64,000 nucleotides of DNA from Aculops lycopersici. Lineage: Eukaryota; Arthropoda; Arachnida; Trombidiformes; Eriophyidae. Shown here one piece after another: positions 1-12,474 of this stretch. A program made the position numbers and the translations under genes. Where the stretch lies: NCBI GenBank assembly GCA_015350385.1, contig WNKI01000002.1, positions 6,182,700-6,246,699 on the forward strand, given 5' to 3'. The notes under the pieces are model-generated. The model did not search any database. It saw nothing but the letters and a program-made list of their open reading frames with translations, and was not told the origin of the DNA. Position 1 is the first letter of the stretch, and every line of letters begins with the position of its first letter.

Positions 1-1172
1 AGCTTAAACGAAAAAGAAACGAGTTGACCAAATTGGAGGAAAGTGCAACAATCCTGCCCAAACCTTTCCTCGATCGACGACCAACGAAACGAAGTCGCCA
101 CGATCTGCACCAAAAAGAAGACAAGTTCTAAAAGCAAACAGGTGCTGTGAGCATCTCAACGCGAGTAAGAGGAGAAAGAAGACCCTCTTTCTCCTAAACC
201 ACATTGTCAAAGGAGAGAGAGAAAGATCTCAAAACACGCGCCATCTAATTGATCAAGTGTAAGTATTGTGAGGAGCAAACGGGAACTCGGCAATGGATGC
301 CGAGTTCCACCAATCGACAAACCAACTGGCCAAAAAACCAACGCTGACCGCCACCACCACTGCCATTATCGAGACCGTGACACAAGAAGAAACGATACCA
401 AAGCATGGCACCTCCAACTAGATAATGGTAGTAGTAGTTGTTGTGGTTGTACTATTGGTTGAGAAAGAGAGCAGCCAACAAGTTGGCTAGCTAGCTGACT
501 TGCCAGCAAACCGTCAGAGGAAGAGGTGGTTGTTCATCGCGATAAGAGTTATTGCCTTTTAGCGAGTTTGTTTAGATTTGCGCTCATAATAACGAGAGTG
601 TCGGCTTGCTAACTCGCCTGACCGCCAACCAACTGTTGCTCTTGTTCCACTCCATTCCATGAGTTTGTCTGTCTTGCAACTTGTTACTCGATAGATAAAT
701 AAATAGATAGAGATAGAGAGAGAGAGAGGGAGAGAAAGAGACATACAAAAAAGATTGATGTTACCTTGCTGACCAACCATACACTCCAGGTGATGCAACC
801 ATGCACGCCAAGTTTGACAGAGAGACCACAGTTGTGTTCGTATTGCTTACGAGTCGAAACGAGCAACGTTGTGTTGGATCAACTCAAGGTCCAAGGCAGT
901 GAGTTAATACAATTAAGCAATCAGCGCCAGCTACCTGGTTGGTTATCGGAAAACGAACAAGTGATGGCCAGAAACAAACTTTGATACCTTGAAAAGTTGC
1001 GAACAGGAAACAGAATCTAACCCACCCTTTGCTCCCCATCGTCACCGTAACTGACACCATCACCATCGTATCTATCTGTCACCGACATTAGATATAACCA
1101 AACAACAGACAACTCGTGATTCCCTTCGGATGCGATACCAGTCACTTTCTCCGTTGCGCAAACACCAATACA

Positions 1173-1182
1173 TATATATATA
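1173..1182 (+). promoter_or_regulatory. possible TATA box of the chitin-binding protein gene
   Basis: An alternating TA run lies about 30 bases upstream of the first in-frame ATG at 1205. If it acts as a TATA box, transcription would begin near 1205, which would leave the ATG at 1316 as the natural first start codon. This is inference from spacing only; alternating TA is also a common simple repeat. Confidence 0.25.
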
Positions 1183-1315
1183 CAAACCATAACACGACGA
1201 AAAAATGGACCAGCAAACTAGGAGCAAAATGATTGTAGCTACGAGTAGCAGTTTAATTGGCAGTAGTAGTAGTAGTCGGAGAGTCAAACTAACTAACAAC
1301 ACACCACTAATCACC

Positions 1316-3803
1316 ATGGCCACATACATCCTATTGACCCTCAATGTGGCCACCTACTTTGCCTCGGCGGCGATGGGGTTGCCCGATGGAATCGATAGTG
1401 TTCTAGGGTTCATTCCAAAGTCCAATTTCAAATGCGAGCGCGACGGATACTTCGGCGACGTGGACAACGATTGTCGTCTGTTTCATCTTTGCCAAAAGCA
1501 GGTGCACTCCAACGGACATGTTGTAAGTAGATGCTAAGTTTTCTTTTTTCTCTCTCACAAACCTTCTTCACTCGCCTGTCGACCAAGCAAGCAAACTAAC
1601 AAATTGAATGCTATCTCGTTCCACAAAACTAAAGGAATGGCGCCACTGGACTTATGCCTGCGGCAACCAAACAATGTTCAACCAATTAACGCTCACCTGC
1701 GCCTTTATTGACGAGGCGATTCCCTGTAGACACTCGTCGCAATTCCAATACCTGAACGAGGTTATCCACAAGCCGAGCGAGCCGTTCCTCACTGATGCCG
1801 ACGTAACCAGCGGCTTCTCCTACTACAGCAATCGCGTTCTATCCGACGGAGCTCGTGCTCGCGCCTTCGAGGACTCCAACTTGCTGGCTCAAATTGGCGG
1901 CCAACCAGCGCCAGTTTCCGTTGCAGCTCACCAGCAGCAACAGAGAAATCCTATCAGAGATCAGTTTGCAACTGCCGACCAGACCGATGGCGGGTCGAGC
2001 ATTGGAAATAACGTTGAGATTCCCATCGCCGACAGCTTCAGGTCCAGCTCGGCAAGTCAGCCAGCACCAGTGATCCGTCAGCAGCAGCAAAACTTTAACC
2101 AAAATTTCAACAACAATAACAGATTCAACAACCAGAACAACTTCAACCCACAGCCGCAGCAACCACCTGTTGACGGGGCGATCGTTGGCGAGGGGAATGG
2201 GCAGCAAAATTTCCAAAATGACCAACCGTCGCTTGCCGACCAGTTTAATCCGGCGCCCCAATTCAACAACAACAACTTTGCTCAACAACAACAGCAGCAG
2301 CAGCAGCAACCACCACAACAGCAACCTCAGTTTATCGACTCACGCTTACCATTTTTGGCCGCACCTCAGCCGCTGCAAAGACAGCAACTCCGGCAGCAAC
2401 AGCAGCTACCACAGCAGCCAATCCAACGCCAACAATTCCGAATCCAACGACAAGAATTCCAACGGCAACAACAACAACAACAACAACAACAACAGCCAAG
2501 ACAACCACTTGTTCAGTTCCAGCCCCAACCCCTTCGTCAACAGCCACAACTACAACAGCAGCAGCAGTTCCAAAACCAACCACTTCAGAGACAACAGATT
2601 CCACAGCAGCAAGCTCAGTTTTTGCAGTCTCAATTTGCCAATGTCCAATCGGCGGAGCCTCTTCCAGCGTTGCCCGGAAACTCCTTTGGATTTAGTAGCG
2701 AGATAAACCATCAGTCCGGTTCGCAGTCGCCGTCGTTCGTTGTCTCAAGCAGACAGTTTGTTCCGTCTCCGTCTTCAGCGCCACAGCCACTTGACAACAC
2801 CGATGCGTCCTCGCCAATTGGCGACTTTCAAAACGATGCGCCGCCAGCCATTAGCACCGAGGCGAGCCAAACGCCGCCGCCGCCGCCACAAAGACCACAG
2901 GCGGACATTATCGAAAACATAAACATTAACGGCAACAACAACAACAACAACGACGGAAACGAGGGGCCAGTCATAACCACAACGACCACCATCCTCGATG
3001 GCATCACATCGACGCGCTCGCAACCGGGAAGCTTGGTGACTACAACTCTCGCGCCGCCGACAACAACCACACCTGTTGCTGTCTCGCTCGCGCCACGCAC
3101 CACAACTACAACCACTCAAGCTCAACTCCGTCAACAGCAGCAGCAGCAGCAGCAAACCACCATTGTGACCACAACTCCAGCAAGACCATCGACGTTCGCC
3201 AGACTACCAAACGTTAATCGCGGCTTCCTAAGAGTGAGCACTCAGCCAACCACCCCAAGTCAGGCGGAGTTATTCACAGTTCCTGCCGTAACCTCCACAA
3301 CCACTGCCACAACCACCGCCAGCAGAAGATCCTTGGCGCCGCCAACCACGGCCCGAGTACCTGTCACCACAATCCTAAGCTCACCACAAGCCACCACAAC
3401 CACCACCGACTTCACGCCAGCAACCTCAACGAGCGCCGCCACGCAACAAGGCAGACGCCGCGAGCAAGCGTCCTCTCGCAACCAGCAACAGCTTGCCAGG
3501 CAGAGGAGTCCGCAAAACGATCTGCTCTTCGATGGTATCATGCCCGCCTTCCAATCCACTCGCATCAGCTCCCAATCAAACTTGAACCCCGACTCTAGAT
3601 CAAAAAGGTCCGAGCAATCGGCGCTTGTGATGCGCAAGCAACAGGTTGGCGAGGGCGAAACTAGAGCGGGCGGAGGTGTGAGCCAACCACTAGAGTCAGT
3701 TAGAAGCTCGCTCGTCGACGGCGACTTTTGGCGCCGACCATTCGAGATGCACTTCCTGTCGCCAAGATTCGAGGGATCATCAGCGACGAGGCGACGAGTT
3801 TGA
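1316..3803 (+). CDS. secreted chitin-binding type-2 (CPAP1-like) protein with Gln-rich and Thr-rich tail; join(1316..1522,1635..3803)
   Basis: This encodes a secreted, probably cuticle-associated protein of about 791 residues. The chosen ATG at 1316 has a good context (CACCATGG) and opens a signal peptide, MATYILLTLNVATYFASA; an in-frame ATG at 1205 would bury that peptide behind 37 polar residues. One chitin-binding type-2 (CBM14, peritrophin-A) domain follows, with six cysteines in family order: CERDGYFGDVDNDC, the cysteine of HLCQKQ, then after the intron ACGNQ, LTCAF and IPCRH. The intron 1523-1634 (GTAAGT donor, AAAG acceptor, phase 0) falls inside this domain. The rest is low complexity: Gln/Asn-rich at about 1920-2650, Thr-rich and mucin-like at about 2970-3440, and a furin-type RSKR site near 3600-3611. 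A single CBM14 near the N-terminus suits arthropod CPAP1 proteins, which bind chitin in the extracellular matrix. The family call is firm; the exact orthologue is not recognised. Confidence 0.85.
1523..1634 (+). other. intron within the chitin-binding domain
   Basis: The intron starts with GTAAGT and ends with AAAG before GAATGG. Removing it joins GHV to EWRHWTYAC in frame and restores the normal spacing of the six cysteines of the domain. A pyrimidine-rich stretch (TTTTCTTTTTTCTCTCTC) lies in the middle rather than right before the acceptor. Confidence 0.8.
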
Positions 3804-6800
3804 TGAGTGGTTTTTGGTTTTTGATCAGGTTAAGAAATGGAGATACTAAGACCTTTGTAAAGGTAGCGGTACGTCGTCAAAAATGATGACGAAGCCAAAA
3901 ACCACTGCGACGACGACGATAACCCTAAAATTGTGATCACTTCAATCATCTAAACGTCAGAGAGAGAGAGACAAAGTTGGATGATGAGGGGAAAAATTTG
4001 CTTAATCTGTTGCCAAATAACTCATCATTATTATAAATAATATTATTGTTATCAAAAGTATATCGCTGCTCATCTGTTGCTTAGTTCAGCGATCTAAACG
4101 CATGCGATGAAAACTATTGCACAAAACTAAAGGCGCAGGTAGACGATGGGCACAACGGAACTGCATCATCATCTGCCGACAAAGGGCAGTGGGTGAGGCA
4201 AAAGGATAAAATAAGAGGAGAGGTGAGCGCCACTTGTTGAGTAATTAAAACTCTTGATTTAGATCAAGTGCCCCGCCTGAAGCAAGAGGAAGAGCACGTG
4301 TCTCACTAGTGACTGCAAAAGCCGGGAGCAAGTTGTTTTCATCCAGGTGAAAAGGACAACAGCCTTATCATTTAACTAAATTGAGACAACTGCCAGCGGA
4401 TCCCACTCACCGGGAAATATGATGATATGGTGATGATTCCATCTCCTTAAGCCACCTGTCGATTGGTTGACAGTGACAAGGGCAATGGGATTCGTCACAA
4501 CCCAAATGGAAGTGTGTATGTGTATGTAAATCTGTGCAATGTAATGTATGTTAATTATCTCATCAAATTTATCACCAGCTTCATCATCGAGTCAATCCCA
4601 ACTCAAATCTGTTTCATCATCATCATCGCCAACTTCATCTTAAGATTCATCACCAGATTTACAAACACCAACTTGGATGAAGTAGAGGTTCATTAAATAA
4701 CTTAGCGCGCGCTTTTGTCACCCCCTTACCAAACTAAGACTCCTACTAAGTACGAGAAGAACAAGAGTGACTGCAATAAAACATGATTTGATTTCTTTTA
4801 ATTAACTCCCCCTCTCCAAGCCCTTTAATTGCTTGAGTCTTCCTCTAATCTTCAACCATTCAAGACTATGACGAGCAAGCTCTCGGCGGCCACTCGACTT
4901 TACCTGCCCGGTTCCGGCGGGACTTGTTAGCAAATAGATAGATAGCCAGGCAGGCGAGTAAGCAAAAGTGTCGCTCCTTTTCTCGTGAACATGAATGATG
5001 ACACCTGAAAACTTAGCGGCCGCCAGATTTCACAAGTCGGGTGCTCAATCTCCAGGCAAATGATTGTTTCAACGACTAACAGTTGTGCCAGTAGCAGCTC
5101 ACACTAGTTGACGAAACATTATCTCCTCCATATCAATCGGCCGCCATCTTCGAGTCCATAAATAATGCACTTATCGGGCGGTTAGCCGTCAGGTGTCCCA
5201 GGTACAGGTAGGTGTGTGCGCCTTTCGAGTGCGAAATCCGAAACCTCTCTTCCCTTCCTCGCTGCCAACTTTCTTCTCTCTCTGTCTCTCCAACTCACTC
5301 GCTCTCTCCATCTTATTGGAACGTCGAGCTTTCCAGTCGGCTCGAGCTGCACTCGGCCCGAGAGGAATATGAATGATCTCTACTGTCTCGCAAACTTTGC
5401 GCTCGTTGTGGCTTGGTTGCTTGGCTGCCGGTCGGCGTGTTGAGAATACACAGAGACCAGAGATTCGGTGTGGAGATACGATGCTTGGCTCACAAACTCC
5501 CGTTGTCTTTGGCCCACAAGCGCAGCCAACTCGACGAGCTTTCCAACTGCCAGGTAAGCGCTTGCTTAGGTAGATACCTTGAGCTCATGACAGCAACTGG
5601 AATAAGCGAAGCGACTGTCCGAACGATCGAGCAGTCAGTCGTCGTCGTATCCGTCGAGAGCGAATGCAGTCTGATTAGCGCACACCTATTGCTCGGCTAC
5701 TGCACCTCCTTTACCTGTGCTCATGCCATCAGGTGAGCAGCAGCCAAGTAGCTCAAACATACACCAACTTGGCTGGCCGAAGCTACAAGTGGCGCCTGCT
5801 GACTTCAGATCATTATCGATCTTCCTTCCCGCTGACGGAAATCACCTCTTGAGCAAGTCGATCGATGAAGTCGACTATTCTCTTTGACTGCTTGGCTTTC
5901 GGCAGACTCCCGTAGGCTACAAACGCGACATGCAAATTTTATGTACCTGCTCAGCTTGTCTCACTAAAGTGCATGATCCCCATGAGGCTCCAATATCATG
6001 ACTTCAATATGATCGCTTTATCGAATGGGATTTACATTGGAGATGATAATCAACAAATGCTTTGTAATCTGAGGAATCCAATAGTGTAACAGGCATGTCA
6101 ATATCTTGACCGGTTCTCAAGTTGTACCCTCGAACGTGTTTCAGGGTTCCGCAAGATCTCGAGAGAACCCCTACCCTCCCTGCCCTGGTTTTTGCATATT
6201 TCCATTCCGGTCTAAATCTGCACAGAACCTGCACAAAGCGGTTTTTACTGCGCATCCCGGGCGCGCCAGGGCCCCTCAACAACCTAGCGCCCAGAATCAA
6301 GGTGCAACCTGTTCATACGTCACAAAAGCCTGCAATCCAATCAAAACCGATGCGCCAACTTGCTCCCAACAAGGCACGAAAACCGTTTTAAAATGACTCT
6401 TGTATTGCAAAAGTTATGCAAGATACAGTAAAAGTAAACACTGCAAACGTCTCAGAAGCATGATTCTGAGCTTCCGGTTGCGTCGGCATCATGCAATCGC
6501 TCATAGTTTTCGAGATACAAACAGTATCTGAAATATTTTAACGCCAAAATTGAGGTCGAGAGCAAACTGAAAGGTGGAGCAAGGAAGCTCGCATCACATG
6601 CTACTCAGGATTATTTTCTGAGACCGGATATCGGAAACTGGGCCTTCAATTTCCGGAGGCTGTGATGATCTGGTCGAGGGTTCCGATTCGTCGCTACCTC
6701 CGAATGGCACTGGTGCAGTAGGGTGCCTTCTAGAAGTTGGAAATAACGAGAGGGTTAAGCTTTATGTCTGTCGGCGCGTTTTTGGATCTGGTTTCCGCTT

Positions 6801-9800
6801 TTGGCCATGATCTTGTTGGCCCTTGGAATTTTTACACCAGATTCTAGCCACAAGTCCCTGAAATCGGGCTGCATCAGCCGAAAGGCACAGATTCGAGGTA
6901 GCTTGTGTTCCACGACTACAAATGGAGCTCCTCTGGAAATCAATAGGCCTAAATCAGTCAGCTATTTAGGAAGATTTACATGTTAGCGATACGGTTTTGG
7001 CTATCGCGTCTTTCATTGACTTAATTTGCGGATCCTTGAGGAGAAATCCGTGGCCATTGGCAGGCGATAATATATCATCTTTCAGAGGTTATGGTTTATA
7101 TGAATAAACACCATTTTTGTATTTTCGATAGTTTCTCCTGCACTTTTCAAGTAAACATACCACTCACTTGATGGATAAGTTTAACTTCTCCTTCCTTTCG
7201 GTCGTCCGTACATCATTGTACAACCTCGAGATGATTCAAGCGACAGAAGAAGTACGAAGCCCAAAAACACGTGTAAATCAGCCCTAGATACGAGATTTTT
7301 GTTTAGAATTTTGTCCGGACAACGAGGTAATGTAAAATGGTGATTCCTTATCAGGTTTTCCACAGACAAAAACCTGGTCCAGGTGAGCCGCCGAGACTCC
7401 CCCCCCCTCAAATCTCGACCATACAAGTATAAGGTAGTTCCGGCGATCTCCTTTCCACTTAAGTTTCCAATGTTTTTCCTCTTTGATGGAAAAATCTGGT
7501 ACAACTGAGAAATTTCGATAATGCTCACCCTCTCTCCTCCGGCTATCGACGTTGCCTCTGGTGCGACTGCCAGGGTTTCTGCCAATTAATTAATCTCAAG
7601 CGTGAGCAATTGGTCAGACAGTGGTCTTGGAAGAGCTCAACAGGTGAATCTGCCGGTGGGGCAAATTCAATTTGCATTGTCGCAATGCGTTTACTCGAAG
7701 CTGGCACGGTTTCGAGTATCGTAATCGACGAACTAGCTTGTAGCTTCCAAACAGCAACCTGATGGAAGCCACAAGAAGCTAGCTGTAGCTCATCTGTTTC
7801 ACCGATCGGCGGTTGGTTCCAAATCGAGAGTTTGAATCGGAAACCAAACTACTGGCTTAAGCTGTTTACTTACCGGAAGCATCCAACTCGATCGTTTGCG
7901 TCGTCGAAGAGACTGATTCAGCTGCTTCGTTGGCTTGGACTTGCGGCGGCTGACAGAAGCAGCTAGCCAGTTTCTACCTCCTGAGATTAAAGCTGGAAAG
8001 CTAAAACAAACGGCCGTTTCGTTAGCTGGACTGGAGAAGACTTCCGAGAAAAACGAAGAGAGCAGCTCACAGGGTCGACTCTTAAGCGCTACTGCTGGCT
8101 AAATCTCCAGTCAGTTAGCAAGACGCCGATCTGTGTTCAGTCTCCTAGTAAAATAAAGGTTGTGGTGAAGGCTAACCACTAAGAGCGGCTTTCTGTCTTC
8201 GCCTTGCCACTGGCCGCCGGACTCGCGTTGAACAGTTAGCAAGCAAGCAAACGGTAGATGGAGAGAGAGAGGAAAGACTGGCACCCGAGGCTGACATCAC
8301 GATTAGTAATCTCTCTCACCGCTTCGGGACTTGGACGACGATAAAAGAGTCGGCGACTACTTTATGGTGCTACTTGTTAGCAGTCACTTACGCGAGCACC
8401 GACTGTATAACAATGGACTAGCCAACTGTAAATTAATCTGTAGCTACCTGCGAGCCTAACCCGCGCAACCAAGCCACAGGTGGCTTCCTCGAGTTGGTGT
8501 TTTACTCTCGTGCTCATAATTGAGCTTGTCGGGAATTTTGTATTTCAATCTCAAGGTAGTAGTTTACGTAACAACTCATTCGACGTTAGGTAAACTAACT
8601 AACGCTAACAATTGCCACTGGCGATGTGACTGGTGGAAGCTTCCCATGGCCAAAAGACATTCCACTCGATCATGAAGATAGAGTAAAATCTACAAGGTGA
8701 GAGAGCAAGAATTACAGTGTTTAGTTGAAGTATTGTTTCGTTTGGAGTGACCAATATTTCGAGTCCGACAGAAAGAGAGAAAAGTATGAATCCATTTGAT
8801 TTCAAATTTGAATTAAAATGATTTTTCATGGCTAACTTTGTCTTTCAACTACTACACTAACTAATAGCTTCCGTGTGGCCAGAATACACCAAGATAGGTA
8901 GACGAGTCCTTCATTTTCAGCTCGGAATCTTTGTACCTGGGATCTGCTGAATCTCGTTAAGATTCGCCGTTCAACTACCTCGAAGGAGACACGTATAGAG
9001 CAATCTCACAGGTAGCCGTCAAAAATATGCCGTGAGAGTAAGTTGAAGACATTGAAAGTTAAATGTTCCCACTGTGGCCATCAAATTTGTCATAATCTAA
9101 TATATGAACCCAAATATTTCGTCTGCAACCTCTTCGGATGTAACATGAGACGATAAAACCATTTGAAATTTTATTAACTTCTACAGGCTCAACAGGTATG
9201 CCTCTCCATCTCACACTTCGTTTATTACCACAACTTTTGGTCCTCAAGCGATGGTATGTCTGTGCACAAGGGAACATTATCAACACCCTTCAACAGGTTG
9301 ATGCCATAACTAAACCAAAACTAAAACTCTCAGGAATCATTCGCTTGCTGAATTTTAATCCCGGGCAAGCTACTCCGTCCAAAACAGGACATTTGGAAGC
9401 GTGAGGCTCAGGAAGTTGGTGCAATTCAAATGGTTTCAATGGCTTTCGGCTATTGGCAAGTTATCCAGCCGATGGAACAGCAGCGGCCACTTCCTACTTT
9501 ATATCTCCCTTTACGAGTCTCCTCCTACTTTTAAGAGTCGAGGGAGGCTCATGATCTTTTGCTCAATTTGAATACAAACCTCTTTGGTTAAGGTGGCGGC
9601 GGTGGTCTGGGTGCTGAGGCAAATCATCTTACACGCCACCACCGCCGCTGCTTCTAATATCAATGAGTTTAGTGTTAATCTCAGGTTCATTCATAGAACT
9701 AAGAGGGGCATAATTATAATGATCATCATCATCATGATCATCATTATAACAGCAACAGGTAGAGAAATCTCATATTGCACGGAATATTTCGATATCTCGA

Positions 9801-11292
9801 CGCAAGCGCCGAGCTCCTTCGAGGCAAAGAGGAGCCTTATCACGCACGAGAGGAAATGGGGGAGAGTTTTTAGCTGGCAGTTTAGTTGACGCTCGTCGTC
9901 TTACCTGGCCAAAGTTGCATCGCAACCAGGTAGTTGCCCGAGTGAACTCACTCAGGTGAACTCTATCGCTATTGCTATTGCTGCTCTTGCCGTCAAACCA
10001 TCGAGCTTTTCCATTTAGATTGGTGGCTAATTGTTCAGTTGGCGCTTTAATCTGAACGCCAGAGATATATAATGACTGATATCGGCACAAGAAAGGAGGA
10101 TGCTCAGTTTAACAGCTACCTCGGGGAGGGAAAAATTTCGAGGCAAACTCAAGTGGTTGGTGGCTACCGATTTAATTAGTTCACTCATGGCTCTCGACTA
10201 GTAAGTGAGAGGGGAAGGGTTTGCAAATATCTAGCAAGCGAGAGGTTCCAATCCCTGAGTTATTAACATGACCTGTTCACCGGAAGAGCTGAAAGATGCA
10301 AGTTTGGTGTCACGAACCAACGATGATACCGGGCGAGCTGTTTGCTATTAATCTCTACGAAGCTCTAGTTTTCTCGCTTATTATCGACTCGGATGCAACA
10401 ACCACGACCACAACCATGACGATGGTGTCGACGCAGATGCAGATGAAGTGATTCAACAAGTAAGATTGCATAAGCAAAGCATTGCAAACTCCCATGGTTT
10501 TGCTCACTTTCACACCAATTTCAAGGGATTTCTTTTACTTCTTGGCTCTGCTACTCTTTTTGCTGTTAGAATTATGATAGAATCCTTAAGTTTTGGCTAC
10601 AAGATTAACATCAACACCAAAAGGTTTAATTAACTTCGTTAGCGACACCCTTGCCTTGGCCAGCTCATTGGACAATTACTCATGATTATCTATTCCTGTT
10701 TGATTGCTGGCGAGAGGCTGCTGCATTTTTGCGGCGACAGGTGGTTGATACTGCTCTGGTTATCATGGAACAAAGTCATATATACTATCACACATCGATG
10801 GATTCAATAATTGACGGTACGGATTAGTGTCGCAAATTGGTCACGCCCGAGAAAAACGTAAAATACCTTGCGTATTGGTTGGCTCGCTTCATGATGTATA
10901 ATCTTTTGATTCTTTGAGTAATTACACAAAGAATCAAAATTTTCTCAACCAGCTGCTAGCTAGGAGAGTCCTAAATATAAAGCGCAAACGAGGAAAGGGC
11001 TGGCATCATTTCTACAATTCGTGAGTTTGCTCTACTAATGTGGGATTGTGTAGGTAAGAGAGGGTTGGAGTTTGCCGCTAATGAGCTACTCTGTAACAGG
11101 TGTTCGTGACTAATTGGAATGTTGTGAGAAAAAAAAGTACAGTTTTAGCAGAAAAATAAACGTCCCGCTGGAAATGAAAACAAACGCACGTGGGTATAAA
11201 CTGCAACTTCAGATTGCAATTTTACAACTCGAAGCGAAACTTCCAATTCCCACACTGTACTCAACCATCATATCACTTATTTTAATCCAAAA
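3804..11292. other. long spacer, no gene recognised
   Basis: No convincing coding exon is visible. A polyadenylation-type AATAAA at 4775-4780 could end a roughly 970-base 3' untranslated region of the preceding gene. Short repeats include ATC/ATG runs near 4612-4630 and 9717-9747. The stretch 6000-7600 lacks the CT and CAN microsatellites typical of the rest of the spacer. Open frames there (for example 6004-6300 minus, 7181-7585 minus) match no family I know. Hairpins at 7733-7782 and 10904-10939 are listed as findings. Confidence 0.6.
10904..10939. repeat. near-perfect palindrome upstream of TRMT61A
   Basis: TTTTGATTCTTTG (10904-10916) is followed by the exact reverse complement at 10927-10939. 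The ten bases between contain GTAATTAC, itself a palindrome, so the only mismatch is one A/A pair on each side of the centre. The core contains TAATTA, the general homeodomain recognition sequence. It lies about 350 bases upstream of the methyltransferase start codon. Whether it acts as DNA cruciform, protein site or RNA hairpin cannot be told. Confidence 0.7.
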
Positions 11293-12426
11293 ATGAATCA
11301 TATTAACGATAAATTTCCAGACAACCAACTCATAGGGTTCGGCGATACATGTGTGATATATATTAGCGAAAATTTGAAGTCTATCTTCAAAGTTGAGCAT
11401 AATGCAGCAGTCCAAACAAAATTTGGTCAAATCAAAGCCGAGGATCTCGTTAATCACCCTTATGGTGTTAGATATGATTGTAGAAAAGGTTGGATTTTAC
11501 CATTGAGACTCACACCTGAACTATGGACTCAACTTTTACCTCATAGAACACAAGTTTTATACCAAGCAGATATAAGTATGATATTATTACAATTAGATAT
11601 AAAACCCGGTTCAGTTGTTGTAGAATCTGGAACTGGCTCTGGCTCCCTATCTCATGCAATACTTAGAGCCTGCTTACCAACTGGGTTCCTTCATACATAT
11701 GACATAAACGAATCTAGAGTTAACGAGGCAGCGAGAGAGTTTGCAGAACATGGATTTGGAGCTGATCGTGTAAAGGTAACAAATCGAGATGTTTGCGAAC
11801 TCGGTTTTAGTGATGAGCTCAAGAACAAAGTCGATGCTTGTATTTTAGATCTGCCCCGAACTTGGGATGCCATTGAACATGCTTATAAAGTATTAAAATC
11901 AGACGGGTCGCGATTGTGTACATTTTCGCCTTGCATTGAGCAGGTGCAACAAAATGTGGCCAAGATGACTGAGCTGAAGATGAAAGATATCGTAACATTA
12001 GAGTGTCTCATTAGACCTTACAGGATTAAGGTTCAACATATGAGAGTTTGGACGGACGAAGTGTTGGACGGTCTACTGGAAATGGAGAAGAAGAGGTACG
12101 AGTTTTTAGAAAAGAATCTAGGCACATCAACGAAGGACACGACTCATAGCTCAAACAAGCGAATGAAACTTGAGACTTGTGATGATGTTGAGACAAAAGC
12201 CATAGGTACGAATCAGGAACCACCGCTGCCGAAGAGTGGTATCATTTTGGACCAAGATAACTACAAGTATGACGACATTGAGTCGCTCACAAAAGCATTA
12301 AGCGACCCAAAAGCTCCATTTAGCGCAAACCTCCTGCCTAGAAAACCAACTCTCTCGAGACAATCCACAGAGAAGCCATCAGTAAGTCACTCCGGTTTCC
12401 TAACGTTCGCCAGCAAGAGGTTGTGA
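11293..12426 (+). CDS. TRMT61A: tRNA (adenine-58-N1)-methyltransferase catalytic subunit TRMT61A
   Basis: The product (377 residues, one exon) is the catalytic subunit of the enzyme that methylates N1 of adenosine 58 in the T-loop of tRNAs; it works in the nucleus as a heterotetramer with the non-catalytic TRMT6. The N-terminal half carries the small beta domain, with PYGVRYDCRKGWILPLRLTP near residues 56-75. The Rossmann methyltransferase domain follows: SAM-binding motif I VVESGTGSGSLSHAI at about 109-123, the acidic loop TYDINESR at about 135-142, and the active-site loop ILDLPRTWDAI at about 184-194. The C-terminal tail beyond residue 280 is divergent and charged. The ATG at 11293 directly precedes the conserved N-terminal strand region. 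No close neighbour exists on either side. Assignment is by motif recognition and is strong. Confidence 0.93.
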   Translation: MNHINDKFPDNQLIGFGDTCVIYISENLKSIFKVEHNAAVQTKFGQIKAEDLVNHPYGVRYDCRKGWILPLRLTPELWTQLLPHRTQVLYQADISMILLQLDIKPGSVVVESGTGSGSLSHAILRACLPTGFLHTYDINESRVNEAAREFAEHGFGADRVKVTNRDVCELGFSDELKNKVDACILDLPRTWDAIEHAYKVLKSDGSRLCTFSPCIEQVQQNVAKMTELKMKDIVTLECLIRPYRIKVQHMRVWTDEVLDGLLEMEKKRYEFLEKNLGTSTKDTTHSSNKRMKLETCDDVETKAIGTNQEPPLPKSGIILDQDNYKYDDIESLTKALSDPKAPFSANLLPRKPTLSRQSTEKPSVSHSGFLTFASKRL

Positions 12427-12468
12427 TTCTATCTCTGGATTCCTAAATTACATTCACATTGGATCAAG

Positions 12469-12474
12469 AATAAA
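12469..12474 (+). terminator. polyadenylation signal of TRMT61A
   Basis: A canonical AATAAA lies 43 bases past the TGA of the methyltransferase gene. That is a normal distance for the compact 3' untranslated regions seen in this window. Confidence 0.55.

Noticed and set aside
1839..2604. Minus-strand frames rich in Leu and Val opposite the chitin-binding protein
   Set aside because: They are the reverse reading of the CAA/CAG repeats that encode poly-Gln on the plus strand.
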